The notes under the pieces: model-generated
Told to the model about the DNA's origin: nothing
Databases searched by the model: none
Seen by the model: the letters and a program-made list of their open reading frames with translations, nothing else
NCBI GenBank assembly: GCA_022792975.1
Contig: JAAWCC010000016.1
Coordinates: forward strand, 1 to 10,420
DNA: 10,420 nucleotides
DNA from: Clostridia bacterium
Lineage (GTDB): Bacteria > Bacillota_A > Clostridia > TANB77 > CAG-508
Reading direction: 5' to 3'
Shown: in pieces, positions 1 to 7,009 of the stretch
Numbering within the stretch: the stretch's first letter is position 1
Layout: every line of letters begins with the position of its first letter
Program-made: the position numbers and the translations under genes

Positions 1-113
1 ATAACGAGAAGTATTAAAGCAATAATAAAACTTTCGTGTGCGATTGAAATTACAATTGGAACTATAAGTATAAACCTAAGTAATGTTAGGATATTTGGTA
101 CATGTTTTAGCAT
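1..113 (-). CDS. pgsA: CDP-diacylglycerol--glycerol-3-phosphate 3-phosphatidyltransferase, N-terminal part
   Basis: This is the 5' end of a minus-strand gene that runs off the left edge of the window. It begins MLKHVPNILTLLRFILIVP and continues as a hydrophobic segment. The PNILTLLR opening followed by a first membrane helix is typical of PgsA, the membrane enzyme that makes phosphatidylglycerol phosphate from CDP-diacylglycerol and glycerol-3-phosphate. An AGAGGAG ribosome binding site sits 10 nt before the ATG. The start lies 26 nt after the clpE stop codon, so it is probably co-transcribed with clpE. Only about 37 codons are present and the catalytic CDP-alcohol phosphotransferase motif is outside the window. 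The call therefore rests on the N-terminus; another CDP-alcohol phosphotransferase is possible but less likely. It contains no CGG codon. Confidence 0.75.
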   Translation of the reverse strand, partial: MLKHVPNILTLLRFILIVPIVISIAHESFIIALILLV

Positions 114-139
114 ATATATATTTCTCCTCTTTGAACTTA

Positions 140-2416
140 TTATTTTTCAAAAGTCAATTCTTTATTCCTCAAATCAACTTTAATATTATTCCCATTTATT
201 ATTTCCTGCCTTAATATTTTCTCTGAAATCTCATCCTCAATATACTTTTGAATAGCACGTCTTAAAGGTCTAGCACCATATTTTAAGTCTGTTCCTTTAT
301 CTAATAAATATTCCTTTGCTTTGAGAGAAACCTCAAGTGTAATATTTTTTTCAGATAAAGCCTTCTTAGTATCCTCAAGCATCAAATCAATAATTTTCAA
401 CAATTGTTCCTTTGTTAAACTATTAAATACAACGATTTCATCAATTCTATTTAAAAATTCTGGTCTAAAGGTTTCCTTCAAACTATCTAAAATCTTGCTA
501 GAATCTAAAAGAGCCTGCTTACCAAAACCAATAGAATTATTATTCAAATTAGACCCAGAATTAGAAGTCATAATAATTATTGTATTTTCAAAACTTACAG
601 TATTCCCTTGAGAATCTGTCAACTTTCCATCATCTAAAACTTGAAGCAAAAGGTTGAAAACATCACTGTGAGCTTTTTCGATTTCGTCTAAAAGCACTAT
701 TGAGTATGGTTTTCTTTTAACTTTTTCTGTGAGCTGACCTGCATCATCATATCCAACATATCCTGGAGGAGAGCCTATTAATTTAGCAGTAGAATGAGAT
801 TCCATATATTCTGACATATCAACTCTAATAATAGCATCTCTATCACCAAACATTTCAAAAGCAAGTGTCTTTGCAAGTTCTGTTTTACCTACACCTGTTG
901 GACCAACAAATAAGAATGATGGTGGTCTTCTTGTAGATTTAAGTCCTGCTCTATTTCTTCTAATAGCACGAGCAACAGAAGATACAGCATCTTCCTGACC
1001 AATTATTTTTTTATGAAGATTTCCTTCAAGGTTAAGTAATCTTGCAGTTTCTTCTTCTGTAATTTTTGTTACAGGAATTTTTGTCCAATGCTCGATTACT
1101 TCTGCAATATCTTGGATTGTAACTTCTTTTAATTTTAAATTTTTGTTTATTTCTTCGATTTCTTCTAGTAATTTGCATTCGCGAGTTTTTAAATCAGCAG
1201 CCTTTTGATAATCCTCTGTTGAATCAGCCTGGGCAGCTTCATTTTTCTCCTCCTGCACTATTTTAAGTTCATTTTTAAGCAATTCTAATTTATAAAGTTC
1301 TTTGTTATCTAAATTTATTCTAGAACAAGCTTCATCTAAAATATCAATAGCCTTATCAGGTAAAAATCTATCATGTATATATTTTTCAGACATATTAACA
1401 GTAGCGCGAATAACTTCATTTGATATTTTAACTTTATGAAATTCCTCGTAGTACTTTTTTATACCACATATAATATCAGTAGCTTTTTCGATATTTGGCT
1501 CCTCGACAAGTACTGTTTGAAATCTTCTCTCTAAAGCAGAATCCTTTTCAATATATTTTCTATATTCTTTTAAAGTAGTAGTTCCAATCAATTGAATTTC
1601 TCCACTTGCAAGAGGTGGTTTCAAAATATTTGCAGCATTCATAGCATTTTCACCGTCACCTGAGCCTACAATACTATGTATTTCGTCAATAACCAAAATA
1701 ATATTTTTCAAGGCTTTACATTCATCAATAATCCCTTTCATTCTGGCTTCGAATTGACCTCTGAACTGAGTACCTGCAACAACTGATGTCATATCTAATA
1801 AATAAACCTCTTTATTTAAAAGCTTAGCTGGAACTTGCCCTTGAGCAATAGCAATTGCAAGCCCTTGAGCAATGGCGGTTTTACCAACACCAGGTTCACC
1901 AATTAAGCAAGGGTTATTTTTTGTACGCCTATTTAAAATTTGGATAATTCTTCTAATTTCAAGATTTCTACCAATTACTGCATCTATTTCATTATTCTTA
2001 GCTTTACTAGTAAGATTTGTTCCATATAAATCAAGATATTTCTTCTTTTTTTCTTTAGTTTTTTTATCCACTTTAACTCTTTTATTACTATTTGATTTAT
2101 TTTGGGCCTCCGCATTTGGAGCTGTATTAAATATATTACCGATAATTGCACCAATTGGAACCATATTCTCATTAGCCTCATCAAAGTCCATGTCAGATAA
2201 TTCCATATTATTAGAAATATTATTAAACATTGTTTCAAATTGTTCTGCAACATTTGCAAGATCTATATCATTATCGCCAAGTACAGATTGTAAAGGATTA
2301 ATACCCTTTTCTCTAGCACAGTTCAAACAATAACCTGTAACATGCTTTGGATCCTCCTTTGTAGGAGCGTTAATAAAAATTACTGCCTGTTCCTCTTTAC
2401 ATACTGAGCATAACAT
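140..2416 (-). CDS. clpE: ClpE-type Clp protease ATP-binding subunit with N-terminal zinc finger
   Basis: An AAA+ unfoldase of 758 aa that feeds substrates to the ClpP protease in the cytoplasm. An N-terminal zinc finger (Cys3, Cys6, Cys30, Cys33) replaces the Clp_N repeats of ClpC, which makes it ClpE-like. The first AAA+ module has Walker A GEPGVGKT (173-180), Walker B LVIDEI (241-246) and ERRF (296-299). A middle coiled segment around 375-430 includes a UVR-like stretch. The second module has Walker A GPTGVGKT (505-512), Walker B VLLDEI near 574-579 and NRID (656-659). An IGF tripeptide (629-631) sits where the ClpP-docking loop is expected. The start is supported by AAAGGAGG 10 nt before the ATG. 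pgsA follows closely. None of its 758 codons is CGG; the CGG trinucleotides inside the gene are all out of frame (GCG-GAG, ATC-GGT, GAC-GGT). The assignment to ClpE rather than a ClpC variant rests on the zinc finger. Confidence 0.93.
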   Translation of the reverse strand: MLCSVCKEEQAVIFINAPTKEDPKHVTGYCLNCAREKGINPLQSVLGDNDIDLANVAEQFETMFNNISNNMELSDMDFDEANENMVPIGAIIGNIFNTAPNAEAQNKSNSNKRVKVDKKTKEKKKKYLDLYGTNLTSKAKNNEIDAVIGRNLEIRRIIQILNRRTKNNPCLIGEPGVGKTAIAQGLAIAIAQGQVPAKLLNKEVYLLDMTSVVAGTQFRGQFEARMKGIIDECKALKNIILVIDEIHSIVGSGDGENAMNAANILKPPLASGEIQLIGTTTLKEYRKYIEKDSALERRFQTVLVEEPNIEKATDIICGIKKYYEEFHKVKISNEVIRATVNMSEKYIHDRFLPDKAIDILDEACSRINLDNKELYKLELLKNELKIVQEEKNEAAQADSTEDYQKAADLKTRECKLLEEIEEINKNLKLKEVTIQDIAEVIEHWTKIPVTKITEEETARLLNLEGNLHKKIIGQEDAVSSVARAIRRNRAGLKSTRRPPSFLFVGPTGVGKTELAKTLAFEMFGDRDAIIRVDMSEYMESHSTAKLIGSPPGYVGYDDAGQLTEKVKRKPYSIVLLDEIEKAHSDVFNLLLQVLDDGKLTDSQGNTVSFENTIIIMTSNSGSNLNNNSIGFGKQALLDSSKILDSLKETFRPEFLNRIDEIVVFNSLTKEQLLKIIDLMLEDTKKALSEKNITLEVSLKAKEYLLDKGTDLKYGARPLRRAIQKYIEDEISEKILRQEIINGNNIKVDLRNKELTFEK

Positions 2417-2454
2417 AATTTAAAGTCCTCCTTTTCACTTTGCTATATCTAATA

Positions 2455-2483
2455 ATAATACTACAAAAGCCCTAAAAAGTCAA
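2455..2483 (-). promoter_or_regulatory. SigA-type promoter of clpE
   Basis: On the minus strand TTGACT (2478-2483) and TATTAT (2455-2460) are separated by exactly 17 nt, close to the vegetative consensus. The site lies about 40 nt upstream of the clpE start. I looked for the tandem heptad operator of the stress repressor CtsR next to it and found only one AGTCAA-like half. Confidence 0.65.
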
Positions 2484-2557
2484 GCTGTAAAGACAGAGCA
2501 AACACGCCTAAAATTCACCAAGAAAGAGAAAAAGAGATATAAAGTGAAGGGCCTTTA

Positions 2558-2584
2558 AAGACAAGGGGACGGAGCTTTTGTCTT
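2558..2584. repeat. Short hairpin repeat with GGGGACGG core (REP-like)
   Basis: AAGACAA (2558-2564) and TTGTCTT (2578-2584) form a 7-bp stem around a loop that begins GGGGACGG. An intergenic hairpin of the form ACAAGGGGACGG...TTGTC resembles short repeats I recall as recurring between genes in many clostridia. That resemblance is from memory. The CGG here is outside any gene. Confidence 0.45.
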
Positions 2585-2600
2585 GCGGAAAATTATATGT

Positions 2601-2628
2601 TTGCAAATGATTAAAAATATGGTATAAT
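2601..2628 (+). promoter_or_regulatory. Promoter of the 2671-3501 gene
   Basis: A perfect -10 box TATAAT (2623-2628) is preceded by TTGCAA (2601-2606) at a 16-nt spacing, a 4/6 match to the -35 consensus. It lies 42 nt upstream of the ATG at 2671 and diverges from the clpE promoter. Confidence 0.6.
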
Positions 2629-2670
2629 ATATATAGTTATATAGTTCAAAAGAAAAGGAGAAGCAAAACG

Positions 2671-3501
2671 ATGAATAAAGAAATTAAAATAAGAAATATA
2701 TGTTTTATAATAATTATTATAATCTGTGTATTAGCATTATCATATGGAGTATATTATGATATCTTTATAAAAAATAGTCCAGCAAAAGCACCAAAGGTTC
2801 CAATTTCAACAGTTGATGTAGAATTTGAGGAATTATTTGATAATAGTTTGCATCTTCAGGATTATAATAGTGCAGGATTTACATTAAAAGAGGAGCCAAC
2901 AAAAGAGATAGTTTATACAGAATATACATTAAATGAAATTTTCGAAGGAAAATATGATATACATGTAAATATACCTATAATAAACATAAATCATGAGAAT
3001 ATAACTAAAATTAATAAGGAAATAACTTCAATATTTTATGATAAAGTAAATAGCTTAATTGAGGCATCAAAAGAAGAAGGTGCTTCAAGAAGTATATATA
3101 CAGTTTCATATACAGCATATTTAAATGAGAATATTTTATCTTTAGTAATTAAAGCTACACTTAAGGAGGGAACAAATGCACAAAGAGTAATAATTCAAGG
3201 ATATAACTATAATTTATCAACAAACCAGCTTCTAAAGCTCGAGGATGTATTAGAAGTAAAAAAGATAGCAGTGGAAACAGTTGAAGAGGAGATAAATAAA
3301 ACTATACAAGGTGCAATTGATTATTCTCAGAATATGTCGTCTCTTGGGCATGAAACATATAAAAGAAATATAAAAAATACAATATATCAAGTAGAAAATT
3401 CAAATAACTTCATATTAGGACCAAATGGAGCTATATATATCATATATGCATATGGAAATACAAATTTCACAACAGAAAATGATATTGTTTATATAAAATA
3501 A
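2671..3501 (+). CDS. Membrane-anchored extracytoplasmic protein, possibly RsiV/PdaC-like (DUF3298/DUF4163 type)
   Basis: A 276-aa protein with a single N-terminal hydrophobic segment (about residues 8-28) and a long polar remainder, so most of it is probably outside the membrane. The central part (INHENITKINKEITSIFYD onward) runs through alternating strands to LSTNQLLKLEDVLE and ends with ILGPNGAIYIIYAYG. This resembles the extracytoplasmic domains of RsiV-type anti-sigma factors and the N-terminal module of PdaC-type deacetylases, where a strand-rich domain follows a membrane anchor. I see no catalytic motif and no adjacent sigma-factor gene. AAGGAG lies 10 nt before the ATG and a promoter lies just upstream. 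It appears to be monocistronic, flanked downstream by a hairpin and T-run. It contains no CGG codon. The family assignment is tentative; that this is a real secreted or anchored protein is much more certain. Confidence 0.6.
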   Translation: MNKEIKIRNICFIIIIIICVLALSYGVYYDIFIKNSPAKAPKVPISTVDVEFEELFDNSLHLQDYNSAGFTLKEEPTKEIVYTEYTLNEIFEGKYDIHVNIPIININHENITKINKEITSIFYDKVNSLIEASKEEGASRSIYTVSYTAYLNENILSLVIKATLKEGTNAQRVIIQGYNYNLSTNQLLKLEDVLEVKKIAVETVEEEINKTIQGAIDYSQNMSSLGHETYKRNIKNTIYQVENSNNFILGPNGAIYIIYAYGNTNFTTENDIVYIK

Positions 3502-3586
3502 TTTAATGAAATGAAGCAAGCCTAAAATACTAGAACAATGCTTTAACAATGAGTATTCATATGAATAAATTTCAGTAAGAACTTTC

Positions 3587-3630
3587 AGACTGTTGACAAA
3601 GTAAATTTTGCTAACAGTCTTTTCTTTTTA
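3587..3630 (+). terminator. Rho-independent terminator after the 2671-3501 gene
   Basis: AGACTGTT (3587-3594) pairs with AACAGTCT (3613-3620) across an AT-rich loop, and a T-run TTTTCTTTTT follows directly. It lies about 85 nt after the stop codon. Confidence 0.6.
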
Positions 3631-3643
3631 TAAATACAATGCA

Positions 3644-3673
3644 AAGAGCTTAGAGGGGAAACTCTAAGCTCTT
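3644..3673. repeat. Perfect 12-bp inverted repeat with GGGAAA loop
   Basis: AAGAGCTTAGAG (3644-3655) is followed by the loop GGGAAA and then its exact reverse complement (3662-3673). On the plus strand an A-rich tract follows, not a T-run, so it is not a standard terminator in that direction. It may be a structured leader element, an RNA-processing site or a small mobile repeat. Confidence 0.6.
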
Positions 3674-3855
3674 ATAAAATAAAAAATAAAAGGGGATGTT
3701 TTTCACTATTTGTATTTAGTGTAACTATAATATAACAATAAAATTTGTCCATTGTGTGAACTTGAGGTGAAAGCTTATTAAAAAAACTCTTAAGAAAAAA
3801 TGAAGGTCTACAATCTAAAGACTTGCAATATAATAAATAAAAAAGGAGAGAAAAT

Positions 3856-4129
3856 ATGGGACGAAGATTGAGCAAAATAACAGCCTTTTTGGAGATGCCA
3901 GAGGAGATTATGACCGATAAACCAAGAACAACAATAGTTGGCTTTGAAGAATTAGTAATTGAAAATTACAAAAATATCCTAGAATATGATGAAATATTCA
4001 TAAAGGTAAATACATATGTTGGAGCAATAAATATTTCAGGGGTCAATCTGAAGTTAATACAAATGAATAAAGATGACATTATGGTAATGCGGAAGAATTG
4101 ATAGTATAGATTTTGAGCAAAATGAATAG
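3856..4129 (+). CDS. yqfC: Sporulation protein YqfC, read through a +1 shift at CGG
   Basis: YqfC is a small sporulation protein of the YabP/YqfC family, encoded next to yqfD and made in the mother cell in Bacillus. The first 78 codons (MGRRLSKITAFLEMPEEIM to MNKDDIMVM) match the family. The next codon is CGG (4090-4092), and reading straight on stops three codons later (CGG AAG AAT TGA, 81 aa). Skipping the C gives Gly79 (GGA) and then RIDSIDFEQNE, which is the family's usual C-terminus, with a stop at 4127-4129. The corrected length is 90 aa, close to the roughly 93 aa of the Bacillus protein. AAGGAG lies 7 nt before the ATG. yqfD starts 14 nt downstream. The Gly at the shift is expected in the family (a G-x-I turn near the C-terminus). 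I treat the gene as functional with recoding, not as a pseudogene. Confidence 0.88.
4090..4093 (+). other. +1 frameshift site CGGA in yqfC
   Basis: The in-frame context is ATG CGG AAG. The required reading is ATG (C) GGA AGA, restoring Gly79 and the YqfC C-terminus. The zero frame ends at TGA within four codons. No Shine-Dalgarno-like stimulator lies just upstream. Confidence 0.85.
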
Positions 4130-4143
4130 AAAGGAAGAAGAAC

Positions 4144-5332
4144 TTGATATTTAAGATTTTGATTAGGTATATCCTAGGATATGTGAATATTTCTATCCAA
4201 GGATATTACATAGAAAGATTTATAAATGTTTGTATAGCTAAAAATATATTCTTATGGAATGTGAAAATAGAAAAATCCACTTATGCACATGCAAATATTG
4301 GGTTAAGAGATTTTAAAAAATTAAAAGATGTAGCTAGAAGAACTAATTGTAGAATAAAACTAAATACTAGACGAGGACTTCCATTTTTAATGGATAGATA
4401 TAAAAAGAGAAAAATATTTTTCATGTTCTTAGCTATAATTACAATTTTTATATATACTGAATCAAAATTTGTTTGGAATATTGAAATACAAGGTGCAAAC
4501 AGAATATCAGAGAGTGAGATTTTAGAAGTACTTGAAGAAGGTGGTCTAAAAATTGGAGCTAAGAAATCAAGTATTAAGCCAAAAGAAATTATAAACCAAA
4601 TAAGACTAAAACGTGATGATGTTGCATGGATGAATATTGATATGAAGCGGAACTAATATAATAGTAGAAATTGCAGAAACAACAGAAAAGCCAGAAATAA
4701 TACCAATAGACGAATATTGTAATATAGTTTCAAAAAAGAAGGCAGAAATAGTAAAAATAACTTCTGCAAATGGTACTCAAGCAGTTAAAATAGGTGATAC
4801 AGTTGAAGCAGGAGGAATGTTAATAGGTGGCTGGATGGAAGGAAAATTTACGGGAACCAGATATGTTCATGCAAGAGGAGAGGTTATAGGAAAAGTTTTA
4901 TATAGCAAAAAAGAAAAAATGGACTTAAAGCAGGTATCCGTAAAGAGAACAGATAAGAGCCAAAAAAAGTACTATATAAAATTTAATAATTTTGAAATAA
5001 ATTTCAATAAAAGGCTTCCAAAATTTCAAAAATATGATACAATAAATGAAGAGAAAAAATTAAAACTATTTTCTGATTTTTATTTGCCAATAACCCTAGG
5101 GATTTCTACATATTACGAATTAGAAGAAGCAAACGAGGTATTAACACTAAAACAAGCAAAAGAAAAGCTAACAGAAAAGCTGAAAAATGAGCTGTTAGAA
5201 GAAATAGAAAATAAAGAGGATATAAAGAATATACAGATAAATGCAGCAGAAGAACCGACAGCCGTAGAGGTAGAAGTGATATATGAAGTGCTTGAGAGTA
5301 TTGGAACTGAAGAAAAGATAATTAATTATTAG
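4144..5332 (+). CDS. yqfD: Sporulation protein YqfD, read through a +1 shift at CGG
   Basis: YqfD is a membrane sporulation protein encoded beside YqfC and needed for a late stage of spore formation. The N-terminal cytoplasmic part (residues 1-89) is followed by a membrane segment (about 90-107) and an extracytoplasmic domain beginning FVWNIEIQGANRISESEI. After 168 codons, at AAG CGG AAC TAA (CGG 4648-4650), the zero frame stops at 170 aa. Skipping the C gives Gly169 and then TNIIVEIAETTEKPEI, which continues the YqfD family sequence (DxAWxxIxxKGT) to the stop at 5332. The corrected product is 395 aa, against about 398 aa in Bacillus. The start is a TTG with AAGGAAG 6 nt upstream; in-frame stops lie just before it. 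The unrecognised gene at 5343 follows immediately, with its ribosome binding site overlapping the yqfD stop codon, which implies translational coupling. Confidence 0.88.
4648..4651 (+). other. +1 frameshift site CGGA in yqfD
   Basis: The in-frame context is AAG CGG AAC TAA. The required reading is AAG (C) GGA ACT, restoring the family's K-G-T. The zero-frame stop is the second codon after CGG. Confidence 0.87.
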
Positions 5333-5342
5333 GAGGGATACC

Positions 5343-6536
5343 ATGGAAGAAAGAGGACTGAGAGTCGCAAAAACAGATAAGGCATTTTTTTCAAAAATTT
5401 CAACAACAATTAGCAAATTATTAATACCAACAAAAATAGGGATTAATGGAATGCTAATAACCTTAAAAAGAAATAATGTATTGAAAAATTATGAAATAAC
5501 AACAAATAATAAAGAGGAAGAAAAGGAGGAGCAACTCCAAAAGAAGTATGAGGACGCATTTATATTATATTTAGAATCAATTGATAAATATGTAATGGAT
5601 TCAATTTATAAAAAGGTTACAACTAAGACAGCAACAGCTTTTGAAGAAGAAGCTCTTTCAAGATATTATGCAGTAATACATTTAAAAGAAACACAATATT
5701 TAGAATACAAATATAGAAAACAAAAATACTTATTAGATTTAGATTATATGTCATTAAAAAATGAAAACAAGGAGAAACAATTATCTAGATTTAATAGCTT
5801 CTATGCGTCAAAAATGAATGGTATATATAAAGGAATTCTTAAAAACTATTCTGTTCAATTAGCAGATAAAATGTCTACAAATTTACTAGACAAAAATGAA
5901 ATATATGATAATATATTCGAAACATTAGAAGATTATATTGCAAATATCCTTCCAATAAAGATTAAATTAGAGGGAAAAGAAAATTACAAAGAAATACTAG
6001 CAGAAAATGAAAAAGTAGAAGGATTTCTAGCAGGAAAGCTAGATACAAGAGATCAAATAGAAAAAAAGATGTGTTTACTTGCAATAAGCAGGAAGTTATT
6101 TACACATAGTGTACCACTTGTAGTTGCAGAACAATGCTATGAAAAGCTACTAGAAGAAACAAGGAAATTAATTACCAATTCCACAGTAGAATTAAAGAAG
6201 GATAAGGCATATAATCTGCTCATAAATTTAATAGAAGAATATAATATAAGACTTCTTTCAAGTAAAATTTATTGGGAGGTTCCACAGGAAAGAGAAGGCT
6301 TTAAAAAGTTTTGGGAGGAATACAAGTCAATAGATAGCTCAAACCAAGACGGACAAGTCAAAAAAGAAATATTATTTATTAAAAAAGAGATAGAAAAGCT
6401 AGAAGAAAGTTCAGAAAACAACCAAATCATTAAATTTTATAAAAATAAACTTGTAGAATATGGAGTTTTAAAGAGACTTAAAAACTCTTGCAAAACATTT
6501 AAAAACCAATGCATGAAGAAAGTTGTGAGAGTATGA
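5343..6536 (+). CDS. Conserved-position hypothetical protein between yqfD and ybeY
   Basis: I do not recognise this 397-aa protein. It is rich in Lys, Glu and Leu, lacks a signal peptide or membrane segment, and looks almost entirely helical, with coiled-coil-like stretches near residues 55-75 and 335-360. No Walker motif, metal-binding cluster or other catalytic signature is visible. In many Firmicutes the slot after yqfD is occupied by phoH, but this is not PhoH because it has no P-loop. The ribosome binding site AGGAGGGA overlaps the yqfD stop codon, and the 3' end overlaps the ybeY start by ATGA, so it sits inside a coupled operon. Its codon use resembles its neighbours. The single CGG trinucleotide in it is out of frame (GAC-GGA). 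A role linked to spore formation or ribosome maturation would be guesswork from position alone. Confidence 0.85.
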   Translation: MEERGLRVAKTDKAFFSKISTTISKLLIPTKIGINGMLITLKRNNVLKNYEITTNNKEEEKEEQLQKKYEDAFILYLESIDKYVMDSIYKKVTTKTATAFEEEALSRYYAVIHLKETQYLEYKYRKQKYLLDLDYMSLKNENKEKQLSRFNSFYASKMNGIYKGILKNYSVQLADKMSTNLLDKNEIYDNIFETLEDYIANILPIKIKLEGKENYKEILAENEKVEGFLAGKLDTRDQIEKKMCLLAISRKLFTHSVPLVVAEQCYEKLLEETRKLITNSTVELKKDKAYNLLINLIEEYNIRLLSSKIYWEVPQEREGFKKFWEEYKSIDSSNQDGQVKKEILFIKKEIEKLEESSENNQIIKFYKNKLVEYGVLKRLKNSCKTFKNQCMKKVVRV

Positions 6537-7006
6537 GAGAACTTGTAGAAGTTGTATTTGAAGGAGTAGCAGAAGAAGCAAAATATAAAAAAATCATAGA
6601 TACAGTATATGAAAAGTGCTTTAAGGAAGAAGACCTATACGATTATAACATTTATATAAGTATAATAATTTCAAATGAGGAATATATAAGAAAAGCAAAT
6701 GAGAAATATAGGAATATAGATCAAGTAACTGATGTACTATCGTTCCCAATGTTTGCACCAGAAGAAATTAACGAAGCTAAGAAAAATAAAGAAGCTCTAG
6801 GAGATATAATTATTTGTATTCCTAGAGTAGAAGAACAAGCAAGGGAATATGGACATAGTTTCGAGAGAGAATTTGCATATATGTTAGTTCATGGATTTTA
6901 CCACCTTATGGGATATGACCATATAAGAGATGAGGATAAAAAAGAAATGAGAGCAAAGGAAGAAAATATACTAAAAAATGTAGGATTTGAAAGGGTTGAA
7001 GATTAA
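6533..7006 (+). CDS. ybeY: rRNA maturation factor / endoribonuclease YbeY
   Basis: YbeY is a small zinc-dependent endoribonuclease involved in 16S rRNA 3'-end maturation and ribosome quality control in the cytoplasm. The zinc-binding signature HGFYHLMGYDH is present, with His120, His124 and His130 counted from this start. The upstream family motifs TDVLSFP (about 66-72) and ALGDIIIC are also present. The product is 157 aa, a normal length. I chose the ATG at 6533 because it overlaps the upstream stop as ATGA, typical of translational coupling, and gives the usual N-terminus. An in-frame ATG at 6509 would add eight residues of no known similarity and has no ribosome binding site. The DUF3048 gene follows after 3 nt. 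It contains no CGG codon. Confidence 0.95.
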   Translation: MRELVEVVFEGVAEEAKYKKIIDTVYEKCFKEEDLYDYNIYISIIISNEEYIRKANEKYRNIDQVTDVLSFPMFAPEEINEAKKNKEALGDIIICIPRVEEQAREYGHSFEREFAYMLVHGFYHLMGYDHIRDEDKKEMRAKEENILKNVGFERVED

Positions 7007-7009
7007 ACT

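Larger units (their letters stand above)
3502..3855. other. Intergenic region with two hairpins, no gene seen
   Basis: This 354-nt gap holds a terminator-like hairpin (3587-3630) and a perfect 12-bp inverted repeat (3644-3673). They are followed by about 180 nt of AT-rich leader before yqfC. Weak TATAAT-like boxes occur near 3735 and 3830 but I could not pair either with a good -35 box. I did not recognise a sigma-E type promoter, which would be expected for yqfC by analogy with Bacillus. A short antisense reading frame here has no coding character. Confidence 0.5.

Noticed and set aside
2455..2500. CtsR operator in front of clpE
   Set aside because: Only one AGTCAA-like half is present and it coincides with the -35 box; the tandem heptad repeat is missing.
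3672..3875. Small minus-strand gene upstream of yqfC
   Set aside because: It overlaps the yqfC ribosome binding site and start, has no ribosome binding site of its own and no recognisable sequence.
6509..6532. Upstream ATG at 6509 as the start of ybeY
   Set aside because: It has no ribosome binding site and adds residues with no family similarity; the ATGA overlap at 6533 is a better start.
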